Shown here: positions 1 through 6,951 of the stretch, piece after piece | Position numbering within the stretch: the first letter of the stretch is position 1 | Layout: each line of letters starts with the position of its first letter | NCBI GenBank assembly: GCA_040235415.1 | Contig: JBECKR010000046.1 | Location: forward strand, 1 to 32,760 | Direction: 5' to 3' | Origin: JBECKR01 sp040235415 | GTDB taxonomy: Bacteria > Acidobacteriota > Polarisedimenticolia > Polarisedimenticolales > Polarisedimenticolaceae | DNA length: 32,760 bases | The notes under the pieces: model-generated | Databases searched by the model: none | Told to the model about the DNA's origin: nothing | What the model saw: only the letters and a program-made list of their open reading frames with translations | Translations under genes and position numbers: made by a program

Positions 1-144
1 GTCGGAAGGAAGCTCCGCGGCGACGGCGGCGAGGGACTCCGCGCCGCGGGCGTCCAGGACGAGGGCATAGCCGCGTCCGGCGAGGGCGCGCGCGACGGCG
101 CGGCCGAGACCGCGCGAGGCTCCGGTAACGAGGGCGACGGGCAT
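1..144 (-). CDS. Short-chain dehydrogenase/reductase, N-terminal part (cut by window edge)
   Basis: The first 48 residues of an NAD(P)-dependent SDR oxidoreductase are visible. The protein begins MPVALVTGASRGLG, which is the first beta strand plus the TGxxxGxG dinucleotide-binding loop of the Rossmann fold. The rest, including the YxxxK active site, lies beyond the left edge, so the substrate cannot be guessed. The ATG at 144 is preceded by an AAGGAG ribosome binding site. The gene is divergent from soxR, and its probable promoter (189-219) has the geometry of a MerR-family-controlled promoter, so it is a likely SoxR target. The identification as an SDR is firm from the glycine motif; the regulation is inferred. 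Confidence 0.85.
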   Translation of the reverse strand, partial: MPVALVTGASRGLGRAVARALAGRGYALVLDARGAESLAAVAAELPSD

Positions 145-188
145 GGGCTTCTCCTTCTTCGTCGTTGCGAACATCGGTTCGTTGCGCT

Positions 189-219
189 AAGGTACAAGTT
201 GAAGTCAACTTCAAGTCAA
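189..219 (-). promoter_or_regulatory. MerR-type promoter with dyad, probable SoxR site for the SDR gene
   Basis: On the minus strand a -35 box TTGACT (214-219) and a -10-like box TACCTT (189-194) are separated by 19 bp. This is the over-long spacer typical of promoters activated by MerR-family proteins. The spacer holds the dyad AAGTTGAAGTCAACTT (196-211; 7-bp perfect arms, 2-bp centre), centred almost exactly between the two boxes. Its AAGTT/AACTT half-sites resemble the known SoxR box (AAGTTAACTT core). It lies between divergent SDR and soxR genes, so it may also autoregulate soxR. Confidence 0.6.
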
Positions 220-226
220 AGACGAA

Positions 227-688
227 ATGAAAGCCACGGATCTGCTGACGGTGGGAGAGGTCGCGGCGCGCAGCGGGCTGGCGCCTTCGGCGGTGCGGTT
301 CTACGAGCGGCTCGGGCTCGTGCCGGCGATACGGACCGCCGGGAAGCAGCGCCGCTTCGCCCGCGACGTCCTGCGCCGTCTGGCGTTCATCCGCGCGGCC
401 CGCAACATCGGGGTCGGGCTCGACGAGATCGCCGTCGAGCTCGAGCGCCTGCCGGGCGGGCGGACCCCGACCCGCGCCGACTGGGCCCGATTGTCACGGC
501 GGTGGCGCGGCCGGCTGGAGGAGCAGATCGAAGCGCTCCGGGCGCTCCGCGACGGGCTCGACTCCTGCATCGGGTGCGGCTGCCTGTCGCTCGACCGCTG
601 CGCGATCTCGAACCCGGACGACGCGGCAGCCCGCCGCGGCCCCGGCGCCCGCTATCTCCCACGCGCCCTTCGACGCGCCGACGAATAG
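227..688 (+). CDS. soxR: SoxR-type redox-sensing MerR-family regulator
   Basis: A 153-residue transcription factor with an N-terminal MerR winged helix-turn-helix (about residues 7-75: VGEVAARSGLAPSAVRFYER), a dimerisation helix, and the SoxR iron-sulfur motif CX2CXCX5C at C114, C117, C119 and C125, followed by SNP. In characterised SoxR proteins these four Cys bind a [2Fe-2S] cluster whose oxidation by redox-cycling compounds switches on transcription. It is divergent from an SDR gene whose promoter has a suitable 19-bp spacer and dyad. Its stop codon TAG (686-688) lies inside a REP-like palindrome that also supplies the stop of the convergent carbonic anhydrase gene. No soxS is seen, as in most bacteria outside the enterics. 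Confidence 0.93.
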   Translation: MKATDLLTVGEVAARSGLAPSAVRFYERLGLVPAIRTAGKQRRFARDVLRRLAFIRAARNIGVGLDEIAVELERLPGGRTPTRADWARLSRRWRGRLEEQIEALRALRDGLDSCIGCGCLSLDRCAISNPDDAAARRGPGARYLPRALRRADE

Positions 689-706
689 GGGACATTCCCC
701 TATTTC
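684..706. repeat. REP-like palindrome, copy 1; bidirectional terminator candidate
   Basis: A 9-bp perfect stem (684-692 with 696-704) around a CAT loop, containing the repeated core GGGGACATTCCCCTATTTC. It sits between the convergent soxR and carbonic anhydrase genes and holds both stop codons (686-688 plus strand, 700-702 minus strand). The same core recurs at 1322-1346 and 3632-3656, and in degenerate form at 1812-1835 and 3694-3717. There is no T-tract in the classic sense, so termination is an inference from position and structure. Confidence 0.8.
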
Positions 707-1299
707 TCGTCGAAGAACTCGACGACGCCGGTCTCGAGCGAGTACTCCGCGCCGACGACGCGCAGGCCGTCGCGCTCGATCAGATCCTCGAGCACGGCCG
801 AGCCGCGCCGCAGGTGCTCGACCGAGGAGCGGACGTTCTCGCGTACCGCCTGCTCGACGAGCGCCGCGGAGACCGGCGCGGACGCGCCGGCGAGCAGCGG
901 CTCGACCGACGGGCGCACGCGATCCACGATCGCCCGGAGGTTGACGGACGGCAGGCTCTCCGGCTGCCGCAGCGCCTCGATCGTCGCCAGGACCGCGCCG
1001 CAGCGCGAATGGCCGAGCACCACGACGAGCCGCGTGCCGAGCCGCGACGCGGCGAACTCGACGCTGCCGACGAGCGGGGGAGCGACGACGCTCCCTGCGA
1101 CCCGGATCACGAACAGGTCGCCGAGCCCCTGATCGAACACGATCTCCGGCGGAACCCTGGCATCGGAGCAGCCGAGCACGATCGCGAACGGATCCTGGTC
1201 CGTCATCGGTCGGACCCGCCGCGGCTCGCCCGGCGCGCCGCCGACGAAGCGGGCGTTGCCCGCGCGCAGTCGTTCGAGTGCCTGGATCGCCGTCAGCAT
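700..1299 (-). CDS. Beta-class carbonic anhydrase
   Basis: A 199-residue protein catalysing reversible hydration of CO2 to bicarbonate in the cytoplasm. The beta-class zinc ligands are visible: C44 in the CSDAR motif, then H97 and C100 in GHSRCGAV. D46 and R48 form the usual Asp-Arg dyad, and the length is normal for the family. No signal peptide is seen. It follows the acetyltransferase gene in the same direction across 40 bp containing palindrome copy 2. Its last residues (FDEK) and TAG stop are encoded by the repeat at 684-706, so the present C-terminus may have been created by insertion of that element. Confidence 0.93.
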   Translation of the reverse strand: MLTAIQALERLRAGNARFVGGAPGEPRRVRPMTDQDPFAIVLGCSDARVPPEIVFDQGLGDLFVIRVAGSVVAPPLVGSVEFAASRLGTRLVVVLGHSRCGAVLATIEALRQPESLPSVNLRAIVDRVRPSVEPLLAGASAPVSAALVEQAVRENVRSSVEHLRRGSAVLEDLIERDGLRVVGAEYSLETGVVEFFDEK

Positions 1300-1321
1300 C
1301 GTGCGGCGCCCATGCTAACTC

Positions 1322-1346
1322 GAAACCGGGGACATTCCCCTATTTC
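1322..1346 (+). repeat. REP-like palindrome, copy 2
   Basis: GAAA (1322-1325), then the core GGGGACATTCCCCTATTTC (1328-1346). The outer GAAA/TTTC arms and inner GGGGA/TCCCC arms are complementary, with two mismatched positions between them. It lies between the acetyltransferase and carbonic anhydrase genes, and its CTA supplies the stop codon of the acetyltransferase (1340-1342). Confidence 0.8.
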
Positions 1347-1792
1347 GAGATCCGCCGGAGGTGCAGCAGGGGATGCGGCTGTCCCGCGCCGTCGACCTCG
1401 GACCGTCCCACGACCTCGAACCCCATCCGCCGGAAGAAGCCCAAGGCCCCGGGGTGCTGCTCGTGAACGTCGACGGCGGTCGCGCCGAGCACCTCCACGG
1501 CGTGACGCAGCAGCCGGGTTCCGATCCCCCGTCGGAAGTGCGCCGGGTCGACGCACAGCATCTCGATCTTGCCGCCGTTGACGCCGGAGAAGCCGGCGAC
1601 CGTGCCGTCACCGTCGCGGACGCAGTTCAGCGCGACCCCGGTCCCGATCGCGTCGCGCACGAGCGGCTTGAGAAACGCGAGGTCGGATGCGTCGAGGAAG
1701 TCGTGCGTCGCGCGCACCGACCCCTCCCACACCTCGAGGACCCGGGCGTGCTCCTCGGGCCGAACGGGGGAGACGTCTCGCTTCAGCTCCAT
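1340..1792 (-). CDS. GNAT-family N-acetyltransferase, YjaB-like
   Basis: A 150-residue acetyl-CoA-dependent N-acetyltransferase. The segments WEGSVRATHDFL near the N-terminus, RRGIGT (acetyl-CoA pyrophosphate loop) and GFEVVGRSEVDGAGQPHPLL at the C-terminus match the pattern of E. coli YjaB. The natural substrate of that family is not established. I place the start at the ATG at 1792, because upstream in-frame residues are not protein-like and a GAAGGAG sequence lies about 11 nt upstream, although an open frame continues to 1855. The stop codon lies inside palindrome copy 2. It lies downstream of the methyltransferase in the same direction, with a degenerate palindrome between them. Confidence 0.85.
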   Translation of the reverse strand: MELKRDVSPVRPEEHARVLEVWEGSVRATHDFLDASDLAFLKPLVRDAIGTGVALNCVRDGDGTVAGFSGVNGGKIEMLCVDPAHFRRGIGTRLLRHAVEVLGATAVDVHEQHPGALGFFRRMGFEVVGRSEVDGAGQPHPLLHLRRISK

Positions 1793-1811
1793 GCGATCGC
1801 GGGCTCCTTCT

Positions 1812-1835
1812 GAAACCGGGGGAACCTCCCCGTCA
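1812..1835 (+). repeat. Degenerate REP-like palindrome, copy 5
   Basis: GAAACC followed by GGGGGAACCTCCCC. The GGGGA/TCCCC stem of the other copies is kept, but the loop (ACC) and right flank (GTCA) have diverged. It lies between the methyltransferase stop (TGA, 1833-1835) and the acetyltransferase start, the same kind of position as copies 1 and 2. Confidence 0.5.
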
Positions 1836-2576
1836 AGATCGCCACACCCGAACATACAGCGGCCAGGTCACCCGGTGCACGGCGTCGGCGCGGCCGCAGG
1901 CCCGCTCGATCGCCGGCGCGAGCGCCGCGACCGGATCCTCGCCGGTCGCTTCGCGGTACGCCCGCACCCCGCTCCAGGTCCGGACGTAGGCGACGATCTC
2001 GGCGGCGGTCCAGCGGGCGGTCGCGAAGAACTCCGGCACCGCGATCTCCTCTCCGGGAAGCTCGATGCCGCGGTAGCGGTCGTCGACGAGCCGCGCGCCG
2101 CCGGCGAAGTGCGGCGCGACGACGTCGCGATAGAACGGGCCCAGCACGGCGTCGAACGGCGGCTCGACGTCCGCGGCGTGGTAGGTCCAGATCGCCGCGA
2201 CGCCCCCCGGCCGCAGCACGCGCCGGATCTCGTCGCGGAACTTCGGCAGGTCGAACCAGTGCACCGCGGCCGCCGCCGCCACGAGGTCGACCGATCGCTC
2301 GCCGAGCCCCGAGTCTTCCGCGCTCCCGACGCGGTACTCGATGCGCGGGTGCGGCCGCGCGTGCGCGATCTGCGCCTCGCTGACGTCGGTCGCGACGACG
2401 CGCCGGAACCGCTCCGCGAGCCCGAAGGCGGCCTGGCCGTTACCGGTCGCGGTGTCCCACGCGAGGTCGTGCCGCGCGCAGACCGACGCGAGCCACTCGA
2501 ACAGCTCCGCGGGGTAGCCGGGGCGGTGCACGGCGTACGCACCGGCGAGCGGCGAGAAGTCGGGAGCGTCGGGCAT
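1833..2576 (-). CDS. Class I SAM-dependent methyltransferase (Methyltransf_11 type)
   Basis: A 247-residue protein. The SAM-binding region is WDTATGNGQAAFGLAE (around residues 40-55), a slightly degenerate form of the DxGxGxG loop, followed by the acidic strand end VVATDVSEAQI and the post-motif LRPGGVAAIW (around residue 120). The opening FSPLAGAYAVHRPGYPAEL and the overall arrangement resemble small-molecule methyltransferases of the trans-aconitate/Crg1-like group. The acceptor cannot be read from sequence. A GGAGG ribosome binding site lies about 10 nt before the ATG. It appears to be transcribed on its own or with the acetyltransferase downstream. Confidence 0.85.
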   Translation of the reverse strand: MPDAPDFSPLAGAYAVHRPGYPAELFEWLASVCARHDLAWDTATGNGQAAFGLAERFRRVVATDVSEAQIAHARPHPRIEYRVGSAEDSGLGERSVDLVAAAAAVHWFDLPKFRDEIRRVLRPGGVAAIWTYHAADVEPPFDAVLGPFYRDVVAPHFAGGARLVDDRYRGIELPGEEIAVPEFFATARWTAAEIVAYVRTWSGVRAYREATGEDPVAALAPAIERACGRADAVHRVTWPLYVRVWRS

Positions 2577-2636
2577 TCTCGGGCAACCTCCGCGTCATGG
2601 TACCCGACGCGCGGCGAGCGGGCGACACCGCTCGCG

Positions 2637-3527
2637 TCACAATCGGGAGAACTCGAAGGCGTTCTGCGTGCGCCGGAGATCCGCGAGGCTCTTCGCGATG
2701 GCGTCTTCGTCCGAGAAGCGGGTCTTGGGGTCCTTGAAGTCGGCGCCGTCGCGGCCCAGGCCGGATCCGGTGTGCGTCGGCTGCAGCCCCACGCCGGTCG
2801 TGCTCGGACCGGACTGATGTCGCATCTCGTGGGCGATGAGGTTCCCGAGGGCGATGCCGAAGCTCAGCTGCTCCTCCTCCGGAGCGCGGCCGAGGGTGGA
2901 GAGCGTCGTTCCGCTCGAGTGTCCGAGCAGGCCGCGCCAGTACGCGAACGCCGGGCCGAGCGCGATCACGCCGTAGGCGATGCACACGAGCTCGGGCACG
3001 CGCGGCGGGATCGCGAAGACGTGCTTCACGGTGTACGACCGCCCGGTGTCGATCGCATAGCTGTCGGGTTGGTTGAAGCGGGTCGCGAGCGGCCGTAGCT
3101 CCGGAACCGTGCGGCTCCCGGCGTTCAGAGCGTTGTACACGTGAAGCCGGAATCCGAACGACGCCTGCACGGTGTTGAGGTAGCACTCGACGACGGCGTC
3201 CGTCAGCTCGAGGCTCCGGATCTCGGAGGTCGCCCCGACAACGACGGCCTTCAATCCTCCCGCCTTCAGGAACAGCTCGTCGATCCGCGAGCGCGTCTTC
3301 TCCCAGACCCTCTCCGGGAGCAGGACGCGGAGGTCGCGCGCCACGACGACGTAGCCCGTCGCCCCGGTCGCGCCCTTCGCGCCGGCCCGCCTGCGGATCC
3401 GAGTCAGGGTCGCGGTTCCCCCGGAGGGTCCCGGAGACGGCGTCCTCGCGCGCACCAGAGTGTCGGAGTCGATGTCCGGAGAGTCGATTCCCGTTCCGAG
3501 CGGTCCCCCCGTCCTTCCACCTCCCAT
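2637..3527 (-). CDS. Zinc-metallopeptidase-like protein of unknown family (HExxH)
   Basis: About 296 residues. A zincin-like HEMRH motif (H233, E234, H237) is preceded by the hydrophobic helix FGIALGNLIA and followed by H252 in LQPTHTGSGLG, a possible third zinc ligand. The central part (IDTGRSYTVKHVFAIPPRV) suggests a folded beta-rich domain. The N-terminal 60 residues are low-complexity, Gly/Pro/Arg-rich, with a short GAKGATGATG stretch. I prefer the ATG at 3527, which has GAGGTG upstream; an open frame extends to 3593. No signal peptide is evident. I do not recognise the family, and the substrate is unknown. Secretion or self-processing cannot be judged. Confidence 0.7.
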   Translation of the reverse strand: MGGGRTGGPLGTGIDSPDIDSDTLVRARTPSPGPSGGTATLTRIRRRAGAKGATGATGYVVVARDLRVLLPERVWEKTRSRIDELFLKAGGLKAVVVGATSEIRSLELTDAVVECYLNTVQASFGFRLHVYNALNAGSRTVPELRPLATRFNQPDSYAIDTGRSYTVKHVFAIPPRVPELVCIAYGVIALGPAFAYWRGLLGHSSGTTLSTLGRAPEEEQLSFGIALGNLIAHEMRHQSGPSTTGVGLQPTHTGSGLGRDGADFKDPKTRFSDEDAIAKSLADLRRTQNAFEFSRL

Positions 3528-3631
3528 CGCCTGCACCTCGCTCTCGAGACGAGGGCCTCGGCGGGCCGGGCGACGACGGGTCAGGGCCCGCACGCGGCGC
3601 CCCTGCGTCCTGGCCGCATCATACGCGCCCC

Positions 3632-3656
3632 GAAAACGGGGACATTCCCCTATTTC
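3632..3656 (+). repeat. REP-like palindrome, copy 3 (left half of an inverted pair)
   Basis: GAAAAC plus the core GGGGACATTCCCCTATTTC (3638-3656), matching copies 1 and 2. Together with the inverted copy at 3694-3717 it forms a two-headed unit of 86 bp. Confidence 0.8.
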
Positions 3657-3693
3657 CGCCCCGAAACTCGACTCGGCGGAACCAGGGGAACGG

Positions 3694-3717
3694 GAAACGG
3701 AGGAATGTCCCCGATTC
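3694..3717 (-). repeat. REP-like palindrome, copy 4 (right half of an inverted pair)
   Basis: Read on the minus strand it is GAATCGGGGACATTCC followed by TCCGTTTC, a diverged copy of the core in the opposite orientation to copy 3. It begins 3 bp after the stop codon of the DHFR-like gene (3721). Two inverted palindromes with a 37-bp linker is the organisation of REPIN/BIME elements. Confidence 0.7.
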
Positions 3718-3720
3718 GGG

Positions 3721-4251
3721 TCACGGGCCGATGCGGTACTCGGTCTGGACGAGACCGCTGGGGAACGACCGCGTCGCGACGTGGCGCAGCGGGACGTCCC
3801 GCGGCAGGCTGCCGAACAGCGGGATCCCCTCGCCGATCAGCACCGGCACGCGGGTGATCACGAGGCGCCGGATCAGCCCCTCGCGCAGGAACCCCCGGAT
3901 CGTGACGCCGCCGTCGACGTAGAGGTGCTCGAGCCCGCGCTCGGAGAGACGCGCGACGATCTCCGCCGGGGAGCCGGCCATGCGCTCGACGACGCCCCCG
4001 TGCGCGGTCGGCAACGACAGGTCGAGCGAGCGGCCGCTCAGCACCACGACCGGCTTCGGGCCGTACGGCCAAGTCCCGAAGCCGAGCACGGTCTCGAACG
4101 TCTTGCGGCCGATCACGACGGCGTCGACGCTCGCGAAGAACGCGTCGTAGCCGCGGTCCTCGCCCCCTCCGCCGGGCAGGAAGTCGAGATCGCCGTTCGA
4201 CCGCGCGAGGAAGCCGTCGACGCTGACGCCGACGAACACCGATGCCGTCAT
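3721..4251 (-). CDS. Dihydrofolate reductase-family protein (RibD C-terminal-like)
   Basis: A 176-residue protein of the RibD_C/YyaP-like reductase fold. Typical landmarks are the first strand SVFVGVSVDGFLAR, AVVIGRKTFE (around residue 47), KPVVVLSGR, and LYVDGGVTIRGFL, the nucleotide-binding loop. The fold binds NADPH; most stand-alone members have no assigned substrate. The ATG at 4251 follows CGGAGGACGCG, a good ribosome binding site. It lies 19 bp after the stop of a membrane-protein gene in the same direction. A second, distinct member occurs at 17311-17976. Confidence 0.88.
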   Translation of the reverse strand: MTASVFVGVSVDGFLARSNGDLDFLPGGGGEDRGYDAFFASVDAVVIGRKTFETVLGFGTWPYGPKPVVVLSGRSLDLSLPTAHGGVVERMAGSPAEIVARLSERGLEHLYVDGGVTIRGFLREGLIRRLVITRVPVLIGEGIPLFGSLPRDVPLRHVATRSFPSGLVQTEYRIGP

Positions 4252-4270
4252 CGCGTCCTCCGTTCGAGCC

Positions 4271-4723
4271 TCAGCCGGCCGGCGTCGTCGCGGGACCGTC
4301 CTCGACCGTGAACGCCCGGACGACCGAGGGCCGCGCGAGCACGAGGAAGGTGATCACGCCGAGCACGGTGCCGTAGGGAATGCCGACGCACGTCACTCCG
4401 GCGACGACCATGCAGAGCACGCGCGAGCGCCGCTGCTTGAGGCGTCGGGCGGCGAGGAGCTGCACGGCGCCGAGGCCGAGCAAGATGACGAACGTGAAGA
4501 AGCCGAACAGTCCGAAGAAAAGTCCGATCGCCTCGGGCGCGGGGGACGCGTCCCGCCCCCCCGGCATCCCGGCGAGAAGCGCCGCGAACACGACGCCGAC
4601 GACGACGTACGACAGGCCGAACACCGACGAGACGACGTGGACCACGCCGCCGACGACGTAGCAGATCGACAGCGCCCGGAGGTGCTCGCCGTCGACGATC
4701 TCCTGGCGTTCTTCGTCCGTCAC
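4271..4723 (-). CDS. Small integral membrane protein of unknown function
   Basis: About 150 residues. A short charged N-terminus (VTDEERQEIVDGEHLRALS) is followed by four hydrophobic segments: around residues 20-35 (CYVVGGVVHVVSS), 38-52 (LSYVVVGVVFAALLAG), 66-90 (GLFFGLFGFFTFVILLGLG), and 103-130 (VLCMVVAGVTCVGIP onwards). The end has the pattern PYGTVLGVITFLVLARPSV, which I associate with a recurrent family of small bacterial membrane proteins of unknown role. I chose the GTG start at 4723 because GGGAGG lies about 8 nt upstream and the upstream frame is not protein-like. It is probably cotranscribed with the DHFR-like gene downstream. Confidence 0.75.
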   Translation of the reverse strand: MTDEERQEIVDGEHLRALSICYVVGGVVHVVSSVFGLSYVVVGVVFAALLAGMPGGRDASPAPEAIGLFFGLFGFFTFVILLGLGAVQLLAARRLKQRRSRVLCMVVAGVTCVGIPYGTVLGVITFLVLARPSVVRAFTVEDGPATTPAG

Positions 4724-4782
4724 CGGGGCCACCTCCCGACGTCGACCCGCAGCGAATCGAGGATACTCCCGCCGGGGGCCGC

Positions 4783-5541
4783 TCAGCGAGCGGTGCGAAA
4801 CTCCGGCGGCGGCTCGAACAGGGACGGATCGGGGCGCTCGGAGCTTCCCGTCAGCGACACCATGCGATAGCGCACGCGGCCGTCGCCGGTGACGCCCCAG
4901 GCCGGGACGCGGAGGTTCCCGTACCGCTCGAGCGGTCCGAAGCCGTAGGCGTACTGCGTCGTCGCCCAGACCACCGGCTCCTTGCGGGTGTTCAGCAGGA
5001 TCCAGCCGTGGACCTCGCCGTCCGGGCCGAGGAACTCGAGCCCGGTCGCCCCCGGAACGTCCCGCATCGGCCCGAACCGCACGCGGTAGCGGCCGTCGCC
5101 GACCGCGACGGCCCGGGCCAGCCGGTAGATGCTGTACGGCGCGCGCTCCATCGCGCTCGCGAGCTCCTCGTCGCTCGCGTACGAGAATTCGCCGTCGACG
5201 ACGTTCCAGTAGCGGTGCTCGGGACTGTACGCGCGAACCCGGTGGTAGATCTCGCTGTCCATCGTGACGTACGACCGCGGCCCGGTGAGGTCGAGGATCT
5301 CGTTCTCGAGGTAGACGTCGGGGCGGTCGTAGATGTCCCACTCGTGCACGAAGTGCGTGCTCTCGAGCTCGCGCCAGATCTCGAGACCGCCCATCGCCCG
5401 GACCATCGCCTCCGCGTCTGCGACCGCGGCGGGGTCGCCTGCGAGACGCGCAGGTCCTTCGGCGTTCAGGCCGGAAGCCGCCGCCGAAACGACGACCGTG
5501 AGCACCGCGACGCGGCGCAACGCATCAACACACGTCGACAT
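4783..5541 (-). CDS. Secreted protein of unknown function
   Basis: A 252-residue protein with a Sec-type signal peptide: VDALRR followed by VAVLTVVVSAAASGLNAEG, with probable cleavage near residue 27. The mature part looks beta-rich, with repeated strand-like stretches (RVRAYSPEHRYWNVVDGEF, YRVRFGPMRDVPGATGLEF, VVWATTQYAYGFGPLERYG). Its arrangement (a helical MVRAMGGLEIWRELEST segment and then antiparallel strands) recalls periplasmic LolA/LppX-like proteins, but I cannot confirm a family. No catalytic motif is recognised. It lies 59 bp upstream of the membrane-protein gene on the same strand. Confidence 0.7.
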   Translation of the reverse strand: MSTCVDALRRVAVLTVVVSAAASGLNAEGPARLAGDPAAVADAEAMVRAMGGLEIWRELESTHFVHEWDIYDRPDVYLENEILDLTGPRSYVTMDSEIYHRVRAYSPEHRYWNVVDGEFSYASDEELASAMERAPYSIYRLARAVAVGDGRYRVRFGPMRDVPGATGLEFLGPDGEVHGWILLNTRKEPVVWATTQYAYGFGPLERYGNLRVPAWGVTGDGRVRYRMVSLTGSSERPDPSLFEPPPEFRTAR

Positions 5542-5653
5542 GATTCGGATCCCTCGCTCGATGGTGAGCCGGGGGTCGCCGCCCCACGATCCGACCCGCC
5601 CCCATCCTACGCGGGAACCGTCGCCGCGGGAACGCCGTCGTCGATCGCGCCGT

Positions 5654-6391
5654 CTACCGCAGCGCGGCCGCCTCCAGGATCCCGAGCATCTCCGACGCCG
5701 GCCGCGGCCGCCGGACGTCGAACTCCGCGAGCCCGGGGAAGCCGGTGTCGCGGAACCGGCGCGCCGCCGCCTCGAGGTCGTACGACGTGTGGCGCAGCTC
5801 GACGCCCGGGCCGAGCAACGCCCAGTTCGCCCCGGGCTCGCCGAACGGCATCCCGACGCTCCCGGCGTTGACGACGCGCACGGCGCCGACCGCGCGGTCG
5901 AACGCCATGTGGGTATGGCCGCAGACGACGACCGCGGCGCCGGGCGCCTCGAAGATCGGACGCAACCGCTCCTGCGGCGTCATGCACGTGAAGATCTCGT
6001 GGTCGTCGCGCGGCGTCGCGTGGCAGAACAGCACGCCGCCGAGCCCGTCGATCTCGAGCCTCGCGGTCGCGGGCCAGGACTCGATCGCCGCGACCTGCCC
6101 GGGCGGCAGCTTCCCGGCGACCCAGCGCAAGAGACCGTGGTAGCGCTCGGGGACGCGCGAAGGCGTCTCCCCGCGGCCGAGCGCCAAGACGTCCGTCTCG
6201 CCGTTGCCGTACAGGAACGTGACCGCGACGTCGAGGTCGAGCAGGGCCGCGAGCGTCTCCCGCGGCATCGGGCCGGGCACGACGTCGCCCCCGACGACGA
6301 TCCGATCCACGCCCTCGCGCCGGGCCTCCGCGAGCACGGCCTCGAGCGCCGGGACGTTCCCGTGGATGTCGTACAGCGCGGCGACGCGCAT
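5654..6391 (-). CDS. Calcineurin-like metallophosphoesterase (YfcE/MJ0936-type)
   Basis: A 245-residue metal-dependent phosphodiesterase or phosphatase. The family metal-binding motifs appear in order: D8-x-H10 (LYDIHGN), D36 (VVGGDVV), N63 (YGNGETD), H124 (FCHATP), and H159-x-H161 (CGHTHM). The length fits the family. The ATG at 6391 follows GAGGGG. An open frame continues upstream far into other genes, but only from this Met is the sequence protein-like. It starts 23 bp after the GFA-family gene on the same strand, suggesting cotranscription. The substrate cannot be predicted. Confidence 0.9.
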   Translation of the reverse strand: MRVAALYDIHGNVPALEAVLAEARREGVDRIVVGGDVVPGPMPRETLAALLDLDVAVTFLYGNGETDVLALGRGETPSRVPERYHGLLRWVAGKLPPGQVAAIESWPATARLEIDGLGGVLFCHATPRDDHEIFTCMTPQERLRPIFEAPGAAVVVCGHTHMAFDRAVGAVRVVNAGSVGMPFGEPGANWALLGPGVELRHTSYDLEAAARRFRDTGFPGLAEFDVRRPRPASEMLGILEAAALR

Positions 6392-6414
6392 GCCCGGCCC
6401 CTCGCTCCCGCCCG

Positions 6415-6846
6415 CTAGGCCCGACCCGGCCGGGGCGGGTACGTCTCGTACTTCGGGAGATCGTCGTCCATGCGGTCCCACGGCTGCGCGCGGGACGCGA
6501 AGGAATGCATCCGGGGACGGAACCCGCTCGGGTCGTCGAGGCTCGACGCCGTGACCCCGATGAACGGGGTCGGCGTGTCCTTCTCGGCGCCGGTCAGCCT
6601 CGAGCCGCACTCCGGGCAGAAGCCCCGGACGTGCATGCCGCCCGAGGTGCTCGGCGTCGCGTGGTACCTCGGGGTCCCCTTCACGAACTCGAAGTCCTCG
6701 CGTCGCAGCAGCACGGCCGCGACGAACGGCCCGCCGGACGCGCGCTGGCAGTCCCGGCAGTGGCACAGGAACATCGTCACGGGCTCGGAATCGCAGCGGT
6801 AGCGAACCGCTCCGCAGGCGCACCCGCCCTCGATCGGTGTCTTCAT
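6415..6846 (-). CDS. GFA-family zinc protein (glutathione-dependent formaldehyde-activating enzyme-like)
   Basis: A 143-residue protein of the Mss4-like/GFA fold. The cysteine pattern is C9-x-C11 (GCACGAVRY), C28-x-C30-xx-C33 (FLCHCRDCQRASG), and C77-xx-C80 (GFCPECGSRL), which bind structural and catalytic zinc in the family. The namesake enzyme adds glutathione to formaldehyde, but most homologues of this size have no proven substrate. The C-terminus (KYETYPPRPGRA) is intact. It is upstream of the phosphoesterase gene in the same direction. Confidence 0.88.
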   Translation of the reverse strand: MKTPIEGGCACGAVRYRCDSEPVTMFLCHCRDCQRASGGPFVAAVLLRREDFEFVKGTPRYHATPSTSGGMHVRGFCPECGSRLTGAEKDTPTPFIGVTASSLDDPSGFRPRMHSFASRAQPWDRMDDDLPKYETYPPRPGRA

Positions 6847-6894
6847 GGGCCCTCCGCGATCGTGAGGCTTGCGGAGTGTACCCCGGGCCGGGCC

Positions 6895-6939
6895 GCGCGG
6901 GGACCCGGCGGGAACGCCGCCGCACGCCGGGTCCCGCGC
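6895..6939 (-). terminator. Strong hairpin downstream of the alpha/beta hydrolase gene
   Basis: Arms at 6895-6910 and 6925-6939 are complementary over 15 bp apart from one extra G in the left arm. The 14-nt loop contains a smaller competing hairpin. It lies 12 bp past the hydrolase stop codon (6952), between that gene and the GFA-family gene. It has no T-tract, so it may terminate weakly or protect the mRNA end. Confidence 0.5.
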
Positions 6940-6951
6940 TTCCGGCTCTCG

